Assembly: GCF_025370755.1 (NCBI RefSeq)
Contig: NZ_JAMXFC010000032.1
Span: 1 to 64,000, forward strand
Direction: 5' to 3'
DNA length: 64,000 nucleotides
Source of the DNA: Laspinema sp. D2d
GTDB taxonomy: Bacteria; Cyanobacteriota; Cyanobacteriia; Cyanobacteriales; Laspinemataceae
The notes under the pieces are model-generated. The model had not been told where the DNA came from. It saw only the letters and a list, made by a program, of their open reading frames with translations, and made no database searches. The stretch's first letter is position 1; every line of letters starts with the position of its first letter. The translations under genes and the position numbers were made by a program. Shown in pieces: positions 23,639-33,297 of the stretch.

Positions 23639-24556
23639 CTACTTAACCGTTACCCAAAATTCAGCAGCAATAATTTCACCATTACGATTAAATTCTCCCC
23701 ACATTTTATAGTTCCCCGGTTCCGGAAACTGGGTCATAAATTCGAGATGTCCGGGTCCATGATTGGGCATAGGATGAGCGTGAATGTAATCTGCTTCTGT
23801 GGGAGAATCAGATTGTTTGACGATCACTAAATGGCCCAATTCTCCTAAATAAGACTGCAAATCGGTAACCATCGTTTGAGTCTGGACATCTTCCAAATGG
23901 AAAGCAAGGGTAATCGGTTCACCGGGGGAAATTTCTTCCGTGGGTAACATCAACCCCACCTCAGTATTCCCTAGGGTTTGCGATCGCGTTAATGTCATCT
24001 CTTTCGGTGGTGAGGGATTTCCCGCTACCGTCGTTTTTAACGCGGAAACTCGTTGGGCATCCCCCCTCGGTTTGTAATCTGCAAAAAGGGTATAATTTCC
24101 CCCACTGGGAAAAATATTTTCCACTTGAAATTGTCCCCCTTGATTCTGAGTGGGATGGATATGAGAAAAGAACTGGAGATCATCACTCACCACAATCAAG
24201 TGCATCTTTTTTTCATGGACAATATCAAATTCAGAGATGGGATTTCCCGCAGTATCTTGAATCTCAATCCCTAATGCAACGGGTTGATTCGCCGCGATCG
24301 CCGAGGGAACCGTGAGTTTAGCTTGAGTAGGATTCTGAGGTTTTTCAGGTTCCTCCCCAGAATGTTCTGAATGAGAATCTGGGTGATGCTGCTGATGATG
24401 CTGATTATGTCCATCTCCCTTCGCTTCAACGGGATTAGATTCTATCCTTTCTACCTCAGAGGATTCATTTAACGATGCCTCGGAGGTGGGGCGGTAACAA
24501 CCGGGAATGACCAATAAACTAGAGGCGATCGCGACTGCAATAACTAACCGATTCAT
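23639..24556 (-). CDS. His-rich lipoprotein, probable metal-handling protein
   Basis: A 305-residue lipoprotein: the signal peptide ends at LLVIPGC with Cys20. Residues ~49-66 are His-rich (HNQHHQQHHPDSHSEHSG), a likely copper or zinc site. The rest reads as two beta-sandwich domains of the YtkA-like kind (GGNYTLFADYKPRGD near 151; FPEPGNYKMWGEFNRNGE near 280), and each includes conserved His residues (FFSHIHPTQ, YIHAHPMPNHGPGH). Proteins of this kind occur with copper-export genes. It is followed upstream by a CopZ-like gene on the same strand, supporting a copper role. The exact function is not established. Confidence 0.75.
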   Translation of the reverse strand: MNRLVIAVAIASSLLVIPGCYRPTSEASLNESSEVERIESNPVEAKGDGHNQHHQQHHPDSHSEHSGEEPEKPQNPTQAKLTVPSAIAANQPVALGIEIQDTAGNPISEFDIVHEKKMHLIVVSDDLQFFSHIHPTQNQGGQFQVENIFPSGGNYTLFADYKPRGDAQRVSALKTTVAGNPSPPKEMTLTRSQTLGNTEVGLMLPTEEISPGEPITLAFHLEDVQTQTMVTDLQSYLGELGHLVIVKQSDSPTEADYIHAHPMPNHGPGHLEFMTQFPEPGNYKMWGEFNRNGEIIAAEFWVTVK

Positions 24557-24625
24557 GATGATTTATCCTGTTTTTGTGTAATAGAATCTGGGGGATTGCT
24601 TAAACTAAGATCTGGAAAATCTGAA

Positions 24626-24643
24626 GGAAGAAATCCTTCTTCC
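24626..24643. repeat. perfect short palindrome with flanking IS-end-like sequence
   Basis: GGAAGAA-ATCC-TTCTTCC, followed by CGAGATTTAGAGCC. It resembles the hairpin ends left by IS200/IS605-like elements. No transposase is nearby, so if correct it is a solo remnant. Confidence 0.35.
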
Positions 24644-24786
24644 CGAGATTTAGAGCCATCGTCAATGAGTTATAATAAATCATGTACAATGGCTATAATA
24701 GGGCGCAAAATACTCCCCCTCCTGAATTGTCGGGTCTACTTACCAATCTGGTTCCCTTGCCGGGATTGTTGTTCCGGATTCATCGC

Positions 24787-25014
24787 TTAACTTTTCAACT
24801 CTTGCAGGAGTTCGGCAGTATATCCAGCATCAGATACAGCAGTTTGGATGCGATCTAGTTCCGTTTTTCTGGGATTATACTTCACTCGCGCTTGTTGCGC
24901 GCTAAAGTTGAGGCTACATTCTTCCACACCGGGAACGCCTCGGATTGCTTTTTCAATCTGGGTTGCACAGGAGGCACAACTCATCCCTTTTAATCTCAAA
25001 TTGACGGTTTCCAT
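24787..25014 (-). CDS. copper chaperone (heavy-metal-associated domain)
   Basis: A 75-residue HMA-domain protein of the CopZ/Atx1 type. It has GMSCASCATQIEKAI with the CxxC copper site (Cys14 and Cys17), then a typical beta-alpha-beta arrangement ending with VSDAGYTAELLQELKS. It carries Cu(I) in the cytoplasm. No P-type ATPase lies adjacent in the window. It is 230 bases upstream of the His-rich lipoprotein on the same strand, so the two may be expressed together. Confidence 0.88.
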   Translation of the reverse strand: METVNLRLKGMSCASCATQIEKAIRGVPGVEECSLNFSAQQARVKYNPRKTELDRIQTAVSDAGYTAELLQELKS

Positions 25015-25202
25015 AATTCAAACTCTCTCCTTACAAGGGTCGTTAGAGGTTGCTGAGTTCAGCATAAACCTTCCTCTGCACTGGAGAGTCTAGTTAAATT
25101 AACAAAACTTCACATTTCACGGGGTCCCCGTCGTTTCTGGGTCCAATATCTTAATTTTAGAAATCAGCGGGAGTTTGAACCCCCACAGATATTGCAGAAG
25201 GA

Positions 25203-25247
25203 ACGACTGAAGTCATGACTACCAACTAAGAGAATGACTTCAGTCGT
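25203..25247. repeat. ACGACTGAAGTC dispersed repeat (inverted pair)
   Basis: ACGACTGAAGTCAT and its exact reverse complement ATGACTTCAGTCGT lie 17 bases apart. The same motif occurs at 8168-8179 and as an inverted pair at 61278-61326, so it is a second dispersed repeat family. Confidence 0.7.
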
Positions 25248-25278
25248 GACGTTGAACTTACGATTGATTGCACCTGAT

Positions 25279-28200
25279 TTACCAAGGACTGCCGATGAGA
25301 GTGAAGGCGGACCAATAATAAGGATGGGTTAAATCCGATTGAGAGAGATGGGCGATCGCCTCGGGTAAAGGGATTTGCTGATTAGCCGTATAAAGGATAC
25401 CATCCTCGACTCGGACTTGCCCTTGAATCATCGCCAGTTGGGTTTGCCGGAGGGCTTCGGCTTTGATGGGGGCTTGACTTAAATGGTGATAAAATTCAGT
25501 CATTAACCCAAAAGTTCCTTCATCCGAAACATACCATAAACTGGCTAGGGCAGTTTTAGCCCCTGCTTGGACTGCTAACCCGGCAAATCCTAATTCCGCT
25601 TGTTCATCCCCCACCGCAGTTCGGCAGGCGGAGAGGACCAGCAATTCTAACGGCGGGTCGTTAAAACCAAGTTCTCGAATTTCATCCATTTTCAGCTTCC
25701 GGTCCCAGAGTTGAATATAGGAATTGCTGAGTTGTCCGGATTGAAATTCCCCATGCGTTGCTAAATGAACGATGGAGTATTGATGAGCATTTCGTTCTCG
25801 TTTGAGAATTTCTAAGGTAAACAATTCATTGATAAAGGATTGTCCCTTTCGCAGTTTTGTGGTAATCGTTTCCACTTCTAAGGGAACGGCGGGTAAGGGG
25901 TTTAATTCCGTAAATTCCGAAGCCCCCATTGCTAAAACTTCCCGGGATTTAATATCTGCATATCGGGTATCGGTTAAGCTTAAAGAAGGCATCAGCCCAA
26001 CGCTGTATGTTTCCACGAGGAATTGATTGCCATCATGGAGGGCCGCGATGGGAAGACTCCGCAATCCGCTATCCATGATGAAGGCTAAATTTTTAATATT
26101 TTTGGCTTTTAACTCCGCTTCGATGGGGGCAATGATCCAGTTATAAAGCTGTTGGGCGCTTTGTAAATAGCGTTTACGACGAATTCCGGTTGCTGTCAGT
26201 TCTCCCCGAAAGGCATTCGCTACTTTTTGAATTTCGGCGCGACTGGTGTTAGGAATTCGTTTGGGAATGGGTTGTCCCTCGGCGGTGACAATCAGGATTT
26301 CCAGTTGGTCCTGGTCCCGATCGCTGTCTAAACTGATGGGGGCAAATCTGACATAAATTAAGGCAGGTTTCACGCCGGTTTCTGCTTCAATATTCCCCAT
26401 CAAGGTTTGTGCTTGGGTTAAGGAAACGATTTGTCCCGCTGGAATCCCGTTATGTTGACTAAAGCTATCGCTAAAAACTTGTTCCATTGCCCCCATGCCA
26501 GTATCAATATTTTGAGCAATGGATTCCCGAAAAATGCCGATCGCCGGTCCTTGATTTCCCTCACTGGCATTGCGTTCGATTACCGATCGCAGGGTGTCGG
26601 AAAGTCCTTGTTGAATCAGGAGTACCGGCGATTCTCCCAAAGGTTGAAGGGGGGTTTCTGCTAAGACAGACAGGACGGGTTCGGGAGTGTTTAGGGTGGG
26701 TTCCAAGTCTTGGGCAGGGGGTACAATCTCCTCAGGGGCGATCGGAATTGTCTCGCCTGGGGAGGCGATCGCCGGAGGTGCAATGGTGGGCGCAATTACC
26801 GCGTTGGGATCTTCCGCAACCGTCGATTCCACGCCAACAGGGGCGGCGGTTTCCGATGGGGATACCGTTGCTAGTGTGGGTTCCCCTGTTGCGGGGGTTT
26901 CCGATGTTGCTTCCCCGGGTGCCTCTGTTGCCGATCCCAAGGGTTGTATATCGGTGTTCCCCGGGATGATTGTCGGGGTCAAAATGGGTTCTGCCGGTGG
27001 CAGTTCTTCCGGGGGTACTGCCTCGATGGGTTCTTCCGGTGGCAGTTCTTCCGATGGTACTTCCTCAATGGGGACTTCCTCAATAGGGACTTCCTCGATG
27101 GGTTCTTCTGGGGGCAGTTCTTCTGGTGGGACTTCCTCGATGGGTTCTTCTGGGGGCAGTTCTTCCGGTGGGACTTCCTCGATGGGTTCTTCTGGGGGCA
27201 GTTCCTCGATGGGTTCTTCCTCTTCCGGTGGTATCACTTCCCCGGTTACCACGGTAATATTCCCGCGAGTCACAGGACCGAGGAAGGATTCTCCCAAGGT
27301 GAGAGTTTCGCTGCCGGTGGTAATCACCCCAGCAGTCCCGTTGCTGCTGTTATCTCCAATGATCAAGGGAATTTCCAGGTCCCCTCCCCCATGATTGAGG
27401 GAAATGGAACCGCCGCCTTGTCCCCCCGCCGAAGAAATACTGGCGGTTTGTCCGTTGCGATCGCGAAAGGTATTCATCGCCCGGAAAAACTGTCCGGTTT
27501 GGATAAAGATATCTCCCCCACTCCCGGAATTACCCCCTTGGGCGTTGATATATCCGACTTCTGTATCGTTTTCCGGGTCAATAAAAACATTACCGCCACT
27601 ATTGATACTGCCGGAGGAATCAATGTTACCGACTTGAATGCGATCGCGGGCAATGACGCGGATATCTCCCCCCGTTTGTCCGGTGGAAATTAAGTCACCG
27701 GCGAGGGTTGCGGCATTGGGCGCTTCGATGGCGATCGCCCCTCCGATTCCATTGGGATTGGAACTATTCAGGTTACCGGCATTAGTATCCCCAGTAGTGT
27801 TAATCACCTGAATTGCGCCCCCCGATGTGGTAATATTTCTCACCCTTAGCTGATTATTAGCAGTAACGGTGACATTTCCTCCCGGTGTGGTAATGTCTCC
27901 ATCCAGTTGGATCTGACTGGCGGAAATCCCTACGGTATTGCTAGTAATGGGGGCAGTTGCCGTAACCGAGGTAGCATCGCTGACTTGTAATTGGGCGAGG
28001 GGAATTTGAGAACCCACTGCTTGGTTCAGGGTAATGCCGCCTCCTGCACTTAGACTCAAATTAATGGGAGACGTGAGACTATCCACTAATCCATTGAACT
28101 GGATATCCCCATTTTGGGAGGCGATCGCCGTATTATCAATCAGGCGGAGGTTACCATTCAGGATAATATCCCCGAGGGTACGAAGTCCCGAGGATAACAG

Positions 28201-31200
28201 GATCGTATTCCCACTGGCAGTCGTCCCCGCTAACGGTTCAGTTCCTCCGACTGCCCCTAACCATTCCACATTCCCAGTCCCTGCCTGGAGGGTGAGTTGG
28301 TGAGGTCCGTTCACCGTTCGTTCAAAAGTGATGGTTCCCTCACCAGGACCTGTATTCAGGGTAACATCAGCAGCAAGGGTCACATTGCCATCGAAGACAA
28401 TATCAGTTCCATCGGTTTCGATTCCGGCAGCGAGTTCAATCTCATTGGCAAAGAAGGTGAAATCCGCACCCAGGTTACCCCGTAGCAGTCCTAACAAAGA
28501 AATAATGCCGTTGCCGCTTTGGAAGACAAAGGATTGGTTAGACAGGGTGAGAGGCGCAAGGGCAATGGTTCCGATACTATCAATCCGTCCGATGGTAATT
28601 TGGGCAAATCCCGGTTGAAAGAGATTCAGTTCGGCAAGGGAGAGATTTAGGGCATTAGTGCTAACTGTTCCCCCGATTTGAATATTGCGATCGCTAGAAG
28701 CGGGGGATAAAAATACTAACCCAGTCCCACTAATTGCCCCGCCAAACTCCATCTCATTGGCGGTTAGACTCAGATTACTGGTCCCGGCGTTGAGGGTATT
28801 ATTAAAAGACAGACTCCCTGTTCCTGCGGAGATTTCTGGGGTTCCGGTGAAGGTAACCGGGCTATTAAAACTGATATTCTGGTTAGCAGTAGTGAGATTA
28901 TTTCCTAAAATTACGGTTCCCGTTCCAGTTTGGGAAAAGAACCCGGCGAGATTCAGTAATCCAGCAAGGTTGAGGGTTCCGGTATTGTTAATCGCCAGGG
29001 TTCCCCCGTCTGTGGTGTTGACGGTATTCAGGGTGATAGTGCTGCCAGTGAGATTAATTCCTCCACTCCCGACGTTCAAATTAGCAGCATCCAGGATTCC
29101 CCCGGCGATCGTCAGTTGAGGTAAGGGGGAACTTCCCCCAACGGGTTCAGTTAATCGCACATCTCCGGTTCCTGCTGTCAGGGTTAGGGGAAACGTGCCC
29201 TCAACTGCCCCAGTGACGTTAATGGGACCATTCCCAATTCGGGTATCGAGGGTGACGGGAGATCCCACGGTAATCAGTGCATTGAGGGTGACCCCTTCCA
29301 CTCCCTGGGTGGTGACATTGCCGGTGAGTTGGGCAGGGTTGATACTGTCAACGCTGAGGGAGGAGACGGGGGTGGTAGTCCCGATCGCCGGGAGGGTGAC
29401 TGTCCCCTCTCCGGAAGTGAGAGTCAGGGGAAAATTCCCATTGACTTCACCTGTTAAGGCGATCGCTCCATTGCCGGTACTACTATTAATCGTGACGGGT
29501 CCGGTTAAGGTGATTCCTCCTGTTCCGGCGATCGCTACGCCATCAGGACCATTGGTGGTAATGGCATTCCCCAGGGTAACAATCCCCCCGGTATTCATTG
29601 TTAATGATGATAACGGCGTAATATTCCCCACGGCTTCAGATAAGGCAACCGTTCCATTCGTCGAAGTCACCGTCAAGGGTTGTGTGCCATCTACCCCCGC
29701 TAAGGTAATGCTGCCATTTCCCGATTGTATAGTAGTGGGAACGGTTAAGGATAAATTAGTACCAGAAATCGTCCCGTTTCCATCCACACGCCCAACTATC
29801 AAGGTAGTAAATCCCTGAAGGGCAGCTAAATCGGCGGCAGTAATATCTAATGTGTCCGCGCTGTTTTCTATGGCATTACCCAGGGCAATGGGGGTTGTCA
29901 GGGTAGCAGGTTGCAGGGTCACCACTCCGCTTCCGGTAACGGTTCCCCCAAAGGTGAGTTCATCCCCAGTTAAGGTGAGGTTCCCTAGGGTGAGTACATT
30001 ATCTCCATAGACTTGCCCCAGGGGTTCAGTCGTGGTGACATCGGCCCCGAGTTGGGTTGTTCCCCCCGCATTCGTTGTCACACTGGCAGCAGCGATCGCA
30101 CCGCCAAAGGTGGTAATTCCGGTACTATTCACAGTTAAATCCGCAAGGGGAGTGACCCCGCCAATGGCCCCGGTAACACTAATATCCCCAATTCCTGCAT
30201 CTAAGATGAGGGATTGATTCCCGTTCACCTGTCCTGTAAGGGTAATTGCCCCATTCCCTGAAGTGAGAGTAATGGGATTGAATCCCAAGATGGCATCTCC
30301 TTCCATAATGGGATTGGGACCCAAAGTGACATCTCCCTCAATGGCGATCGGTTGATTCACCGTAGTGAGGTCAGAATTGAGCGTGGTTGCACCCTGTAGC
30401 GTAATCGAAGCTGTACCCTCTGCCTCAATTGGACTATTCACCGTAATCGTACCATTGGGCGATCGCACTGTCAGAGGCGCATCAATCGGGTTGAGAAAAC
30501 TATCCAGAGTGACGGTCCCGCTTCCATCCACCCCTCCGATCATAATTGAATCAAAACCCGAATTCAAGTTTCCGAGTTGGAACTGAGTCAAGCTTAAAGT
30601 GCCCGGTACTTCCGCCTCGGCATTAATCGCAATATTGGTATTGGGGGTACTGGGTTGCAGCAGTAAAATTCCCCCGTTGTTACTCTGTCCCGACCCTTCT
30701 GGGGGTAACTCTATCTGATTCCCCGTGAGTTCAACATTCCCCCCACTGTTGGGTTCAGAACTCCTAGAATTTAATAAATTGCGGATAATTAAACTCGTCC
30801 CCGCATTTACCACCACATCCCCGCCTGTACCTGCGGTTCCATCCACAGATTCCGCATAGGATCTAATCGCATTGGTATCAACACTCCCATTCAGTGCCTC
30901 TACCAGAACCTCCCCCCCATTACCTGCCGTCCCCACCTCGTTCATATTTGTCGAAGAATCCAGCAACTGAACTGCTATATTTCCATTTATACTCCTAACG
31001 GTAATCGGCCCTCCACTCCCAGCCCCAGACTCTAGGGAGTCAGCATTGAACACGGAACTGGTATTGATTGTATTCATGTTAATATCCTCGGTGGCAGTTA
31101 CCGTAACCGCCCCCCCGTTACCCAGGAATCCGCTACCCTCTTGCAAATTCGTCCCGGAGTACAATGTGCCAGCAGTAATACTGCCGTTCGTGGCATTTAA

Positions 31201-32943
31201 AGTAATTGCACCCCCATCACTGGAACCGAAACCCAGTCCTGTATTAATATCCCCAACCACTATATTCGCGCCGGAAATGGATAAATGTCTCCCCCTTGCC
31301 GAGATAGTATTGGCGGTATTCATGGAAAAATCGCCTACCCCATTACCATCAGCATCTGCCACCAAGGAAATAGAACCCGTTCCCGCTTGAAACCTGAGTT
31401 CAGTTCCAAACCCTACCAACTCCTCAATTGTTATATTATTATTCGCCTCTAAAATCAGATTTGCTGTTCCTGGCAAATCTTGTAGTGCACCCCTAGAAAT
31501 TGTATAATTTGCGGTATCCCCATCCCCTGCAAAAATTTCTCCTTCCAGGTTTCCTAAGACGGGAATATCCGCGTCTAATTGATTATCATCAGGACCTGGT
31601 ACAAAAAATTCGCCCCCGGTTGCATCACTATTTTGAATAATAATATCTTCTGGATCAAGCAACAGCGTTCCCAAACTGCCATTAGGCGCACTTAGATCCA
31701 CGGTCCCCCGAAAAATCAGGTTTTGTTTCCCCGAAACTTCTACAAATCCGCCATTCTGCGGGTCATTTCCGGGTTGAATCCCTCCGCGCGCATTAATGAT
31801 ACCCCTGAATGTTGTGGTATCATCTGCCCAAATAATCACGCGGCCCCCATCTCCCTGGGATAGGGCATCGGCAGAAATAATCGAATCCCGACTCACAAAG
31901 GTATCTGACGCATTGGGAACGGGACCTTGACCCTGATATTCACCCCCCACCAAAACCGTACCGCCGCCATCCATGCCTGAAGCATCAATATTCGCCCCAA
32001 CCACCGCAACCCGTTCACCCAATACCTGGACTGTTCCCCCCGTTTCCCCTGTTACATCAATGTCACCGGAAGCCACAGCATCCCCTGATTGCACTGGAAC
32101 CCTGGAGTGAGACCCCGTGAGAGCGATCGTGCCATCGGGATTCACCTGCACCTGATTGGCATGACTCACCCCAGTCCCCGTTAAGAGTTCCGGTAAACTC
32201 AACGGTGTGAGTTGGGGAGTGAGGGGATTCTCAGGAGAGGGGCTAACTTCTAAACTCAGCAAATGATTCGATTGAGAAATCCGGACCCGACTCCCTCCCG
32301 CAACCGCTGCAACGGTAATATTTCCTCCCAGAGAAGAAAGAATACCCCCATTGAAAACCGTTCCTCCCAATAGGGTTAAATTCTGCCCCGGTGATAGAGT
32401 TAAATTGCCTAAATTAGCTACTACTCCCGGTTGAGAAATATCAAAGGCAAATTGATTAGGTGTTCCGACTAAATTCCCCCAATTGTTTTCTCCTAATGCC
32501 TGAAACCAATCATTTTCAAACCCAATTCCAGTAGCGGTGGTAGCGGTAAATGAAGCAGGGACATTTAAGGAGGCATTGGGACCGAATAAAATCCCTGCTG
32601 GGTTCATTAAAAATAGATTAGAATTGCCTCCGGTGATTTGAATGAGGCCATTAATAACCGAAGCCTCTCCCCCGGTGACTCGTCCCAGGATATTTTGAAT
32701 CTCTGGAGAGGATAAAAAATTGGCAATTTGACCTGGATTGAGGCCAAATTGCTCAAAACTATGAAATAAATTCTGGCGATCGCCCGACAGGGTTCCGCCG
32801 GTAATATTAAACTGATTTCCCTCGGGGTTAACCTGAGTATTTGTGCCATCAGCAGCCGGGGCGATGGGTTGTGCAAAACTGGCTGGTGCAGTCAACACGG
32901 ATGAGAGCACCAGTGCGATCGGCATCATGCTGAATTTGTTCAT
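25279..32943 (-). CDS. giant TPS haemagglutinin-like protein with C-terminal CHAT protease
   Basis: A 2554-residue protein. A signal peptide (MNKFSMMPIALVLSSVLTAPASFA) leads into a two-partner-secretion domain (residues ~30-270; FNITGGT, FLMNPAGILFG). A long beta-helical region rich in Gly, Thr, Asn and Leu follows (~270-1880). Then comes a Pro/Glu linker (EEPIEEVPPEELPP repeats) and a Ser/Thr/Pro/Ala stretch. The C-terminus (~2230-2554) is a CHAT protease with His2397 (HLATHGEF) and Cys2440 (LSACRTAVG). The N-terminal part would be secreted by a TpsB partner, not found here, so the protease would be displayed outside or in the periplasm. It heads a run of protease genes. Frames on the opposite strand are shadows of its biased composition. 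Confidence 0.93.
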   Translation of the reverse strand: MNKFSMMPIALVLSSVLTAPASFAQPIAPAADGTNTQVNPEGNQFNITGGTLSGDRQNLFHSFEQFGLNPGQIANFLSSPEIQNILGRVTGGEASVINGLIQITGGNSNLFLMNPAGILFGPNASLNVPASFTATTATGIGFENDWFQALGENNWGNLVGTPNQFAFDISQPGVVANLGNLTLSPGQNLTLLGGTVFNGGILSSLGGNITVAAVAGGSRVRISQSNHLLSLEVSPSPENPLTPQLTPLSLPELLTGTGVSHANQVQVNPDGTIALTGSHSRVPVQSGDAVASGDIDVTGETGGTVQVLGERVAVVGANIDASGMDGGGTVLVGGEYQGQGPVPNASDTFVSRDSIISADALSQGDGGRVIIWADDTTTFRGIINARGGIQPGNDPQNGGFVEVSGKQNLIFRGTVDLSAPNGSLGTLLLDPEDIIIQNSDATGGEFFVPGPDDNQLDADIPVLGNLEGEIFAGDGDTANYTISRGALQDLPGTANLILEANNNITIEELVGFGTELRFQAGTGSISLVADADGNGVGDFSMNTANTISARGRHLSISGANIVVGDINTGLGFGSSDGGAITLNATNGSITAGTLYSGTNLQEGSGFLGNGGAVTVTATEDINMNTINTSSVFNADSLESGAGSGGPITVRSINGNIAVQLLDSSTNMNEVGTAGNGGEVLVEALNGSVDTNAIRSYAESVDGTAGTGGDVVVNAGTSLIIRNLLNSRSSEPNSGGNVELTGNQIELPPEGSGQSNNGGILLLQPSTPNTNIAINAEAEVPGTLSLTQFQLGNLNSGFDSIMIGGVDGSGTVTLDSFLNPIDAPLTVRSPNGTITVNSPIEAEGTASITLQGATTLNSDLTTVNQPIAIEGDVTLGPNPIMEGDAILGFNPITLTSGNGAITLTGQVNGNQSLILDAGIGDISVTGAIGGVTPLADLTVNSTGITTFGGAIAAASVTTNAGGTTQLGADVTTTEPLGQVYGDNVLTLGNLTLTGDELTFGGTVTGSGVVTLQPATLTTPIALGNAIENSADTLDITAADLAALQGFTTLIVGRVDGNGTISGTNLSLTVPTTIQSGNGSITLAGVDGTQPLTVTSTNGTVALSEAVGNITPLSSLTMNTGGIVTLGNAITTNGPDGVAIAGTGGITLTGPVTINSSTGNGAIALTGEVNGNFPLTLTSGEGTVTLPAIGTTTPVSSLSVDSINPAQLTGNVTTQGVEGVTLNALITVGSPVTLDTRIGNGPINVTGAVEGTFPLTLTAGTGDVRLTEPVGGSSPLPQLTIAGGILDAANLNVGSGGINLTGSTITLNTVNTTDGGTLAINNTGTLNLAGLLNLAGFFSQTGTGTVILGNNLTTANQNISFNSPVTFTGTPEISAGTGSLSFNNTLNAGTSNLSLTANEMEFGGAISGTGLVFLSPASSDRNIQIGGTVSTNALNLSLAELNLFQPGFAQITIGRIDSIGTIALAPLTLSNQSFVFQSGNGIISLLGLLRGNLGADFTFFANEIELAAGIETDGTDIVFDGNVTLAADVTLNTGPGEGTITFERTVNGPHQLTLQAGTGNVEWLGAVGGTEPLAGTTASGNTILLSSGLRTLGDIILNGNLRLIDNTAIASQNGDIQFNGLVDSLTSPINLSLSAGGGITLNQAVGSQIPLAQLQVSDATSVTATAPITSNTVGISASQIQLDGDITTPGGNVTVTANNQLRVRNITTSGGAIQVINTTGDTNAGNLNSSNPNGIGGAIAIEAPNAATLAGDLISTGQTGGDIRVIARDRIQVGNIDSSGSINSGGNVFIDPENDTEVGYINAQGGNSGSGGDIFIQTGQFFRAMNTFRDRNGQTASISSAGGQGGGSISLNHGGGDLEIPLIIGDNSSNGTAGVITTGSETLTLGESFLGPVTRGNITVVTGEVIPPEEEEPIEELPPEEPIEEVPPEELPPEEPIEEVPPEELPPEEPIEEVPIEEVPIEEVPSEELPPEEPIEAVPPEELPPAEPILTPTIIPGNTDIQPLGSATEAPGEATSETPATGEPTLATVSPSETAAPVGVESTVAEDPNAVIAPTIAPPAIASPGETIPIAPEEIVPPAQDLEPTLNTPEPVLSVLAETPLQPLGESPVLLIQQGLSDTLRSVIERNASEGNQGPAIGIFRESIAQNIDTGMGAMEQVFSDSFSQHNGIPAGQIVSLTQAQTLMGNIEAETGVKPALIYVRFAPISLDSDRDQDQLEILIVTAEGQPIPKRIPNTSRAEIQKVANAFRGELTATGIRRKRYLQSAQQLYNWIIAPIEAELKAKNIKNLAFIMDSGLRSLPIAALHDGNQFLVETYSVGLMPSLSLTDTRYADIKSREVLAMGASEFTELNPLPAVPLEVETITTKLRKGQSFINELFTLEILKRERNAHQYSIVHLATHGEFQSGQLSNSYIQLWDRKLKMDEIRELGFNDPPLELLVLSACRTAVGDEQAELGFAGLAVQAGAKTALASLWYVSDEGTFGLMTEFYHHLSQAPIKAEALRQTQLAMIQGQVRVEDGILYTANQQIPLPEAIAHLSQSDLTHPYYWSAFTLIGSPW

Positions 32944-33297
32944 CTTATAGCCCTGTAGTAATCACCTAAACCGAAATCAAGTAGCGATCGCAACCGGGGA
33001 CCCTTGCCAGTTTCAAGGCATCTCGGATAACATTCACGAGGGCAATCACGCTGGCGATCGCACCCTCAATTAACCCGTTCCGCCCAAATCCTGCTCCGGG
33101 TTGCGTCTCCCGAAAAACCCACTATTTAATAACCCACAATTATATCACGTTATTTTATTTTGTCAAGAAAGATTAAAAAAATCATCCCTTCCATCCAACT
33201 CTACTGCACCCGGGAATCAAAGTCCTACGGATTTCTAATTCATTCTCCGGATTTATCAATTCCCAATTCCGTCAATAATTGCATTCAGTTTTCAACA
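32944..33297. other. intergenic region upstream of the giant CHAT gene
   Basis: 354 bases with no gene. The AT-rich part 33120-33190 (TATTTTATTTTGTCAAG) is a possible promoter for the giant protein. Nothing else is recognised. Confidence 0.5.

Noticed and set aside
24554-24673. Frame ending at the His-rich lipoprotein start (TCATGA)
   Set aside because: It has no ATG, GTG or TTG before a stop codon upstream, so it cannot be a gene as it stands.
26431-31390. Many plus-strand frames opposite the giant CHAT gene
   Set aside because: They follow from the repetitive codon bias of the beta-helix and Pro/Glu linker on the other strand, and have low-complexity Ser/Gly/Val-rich products.
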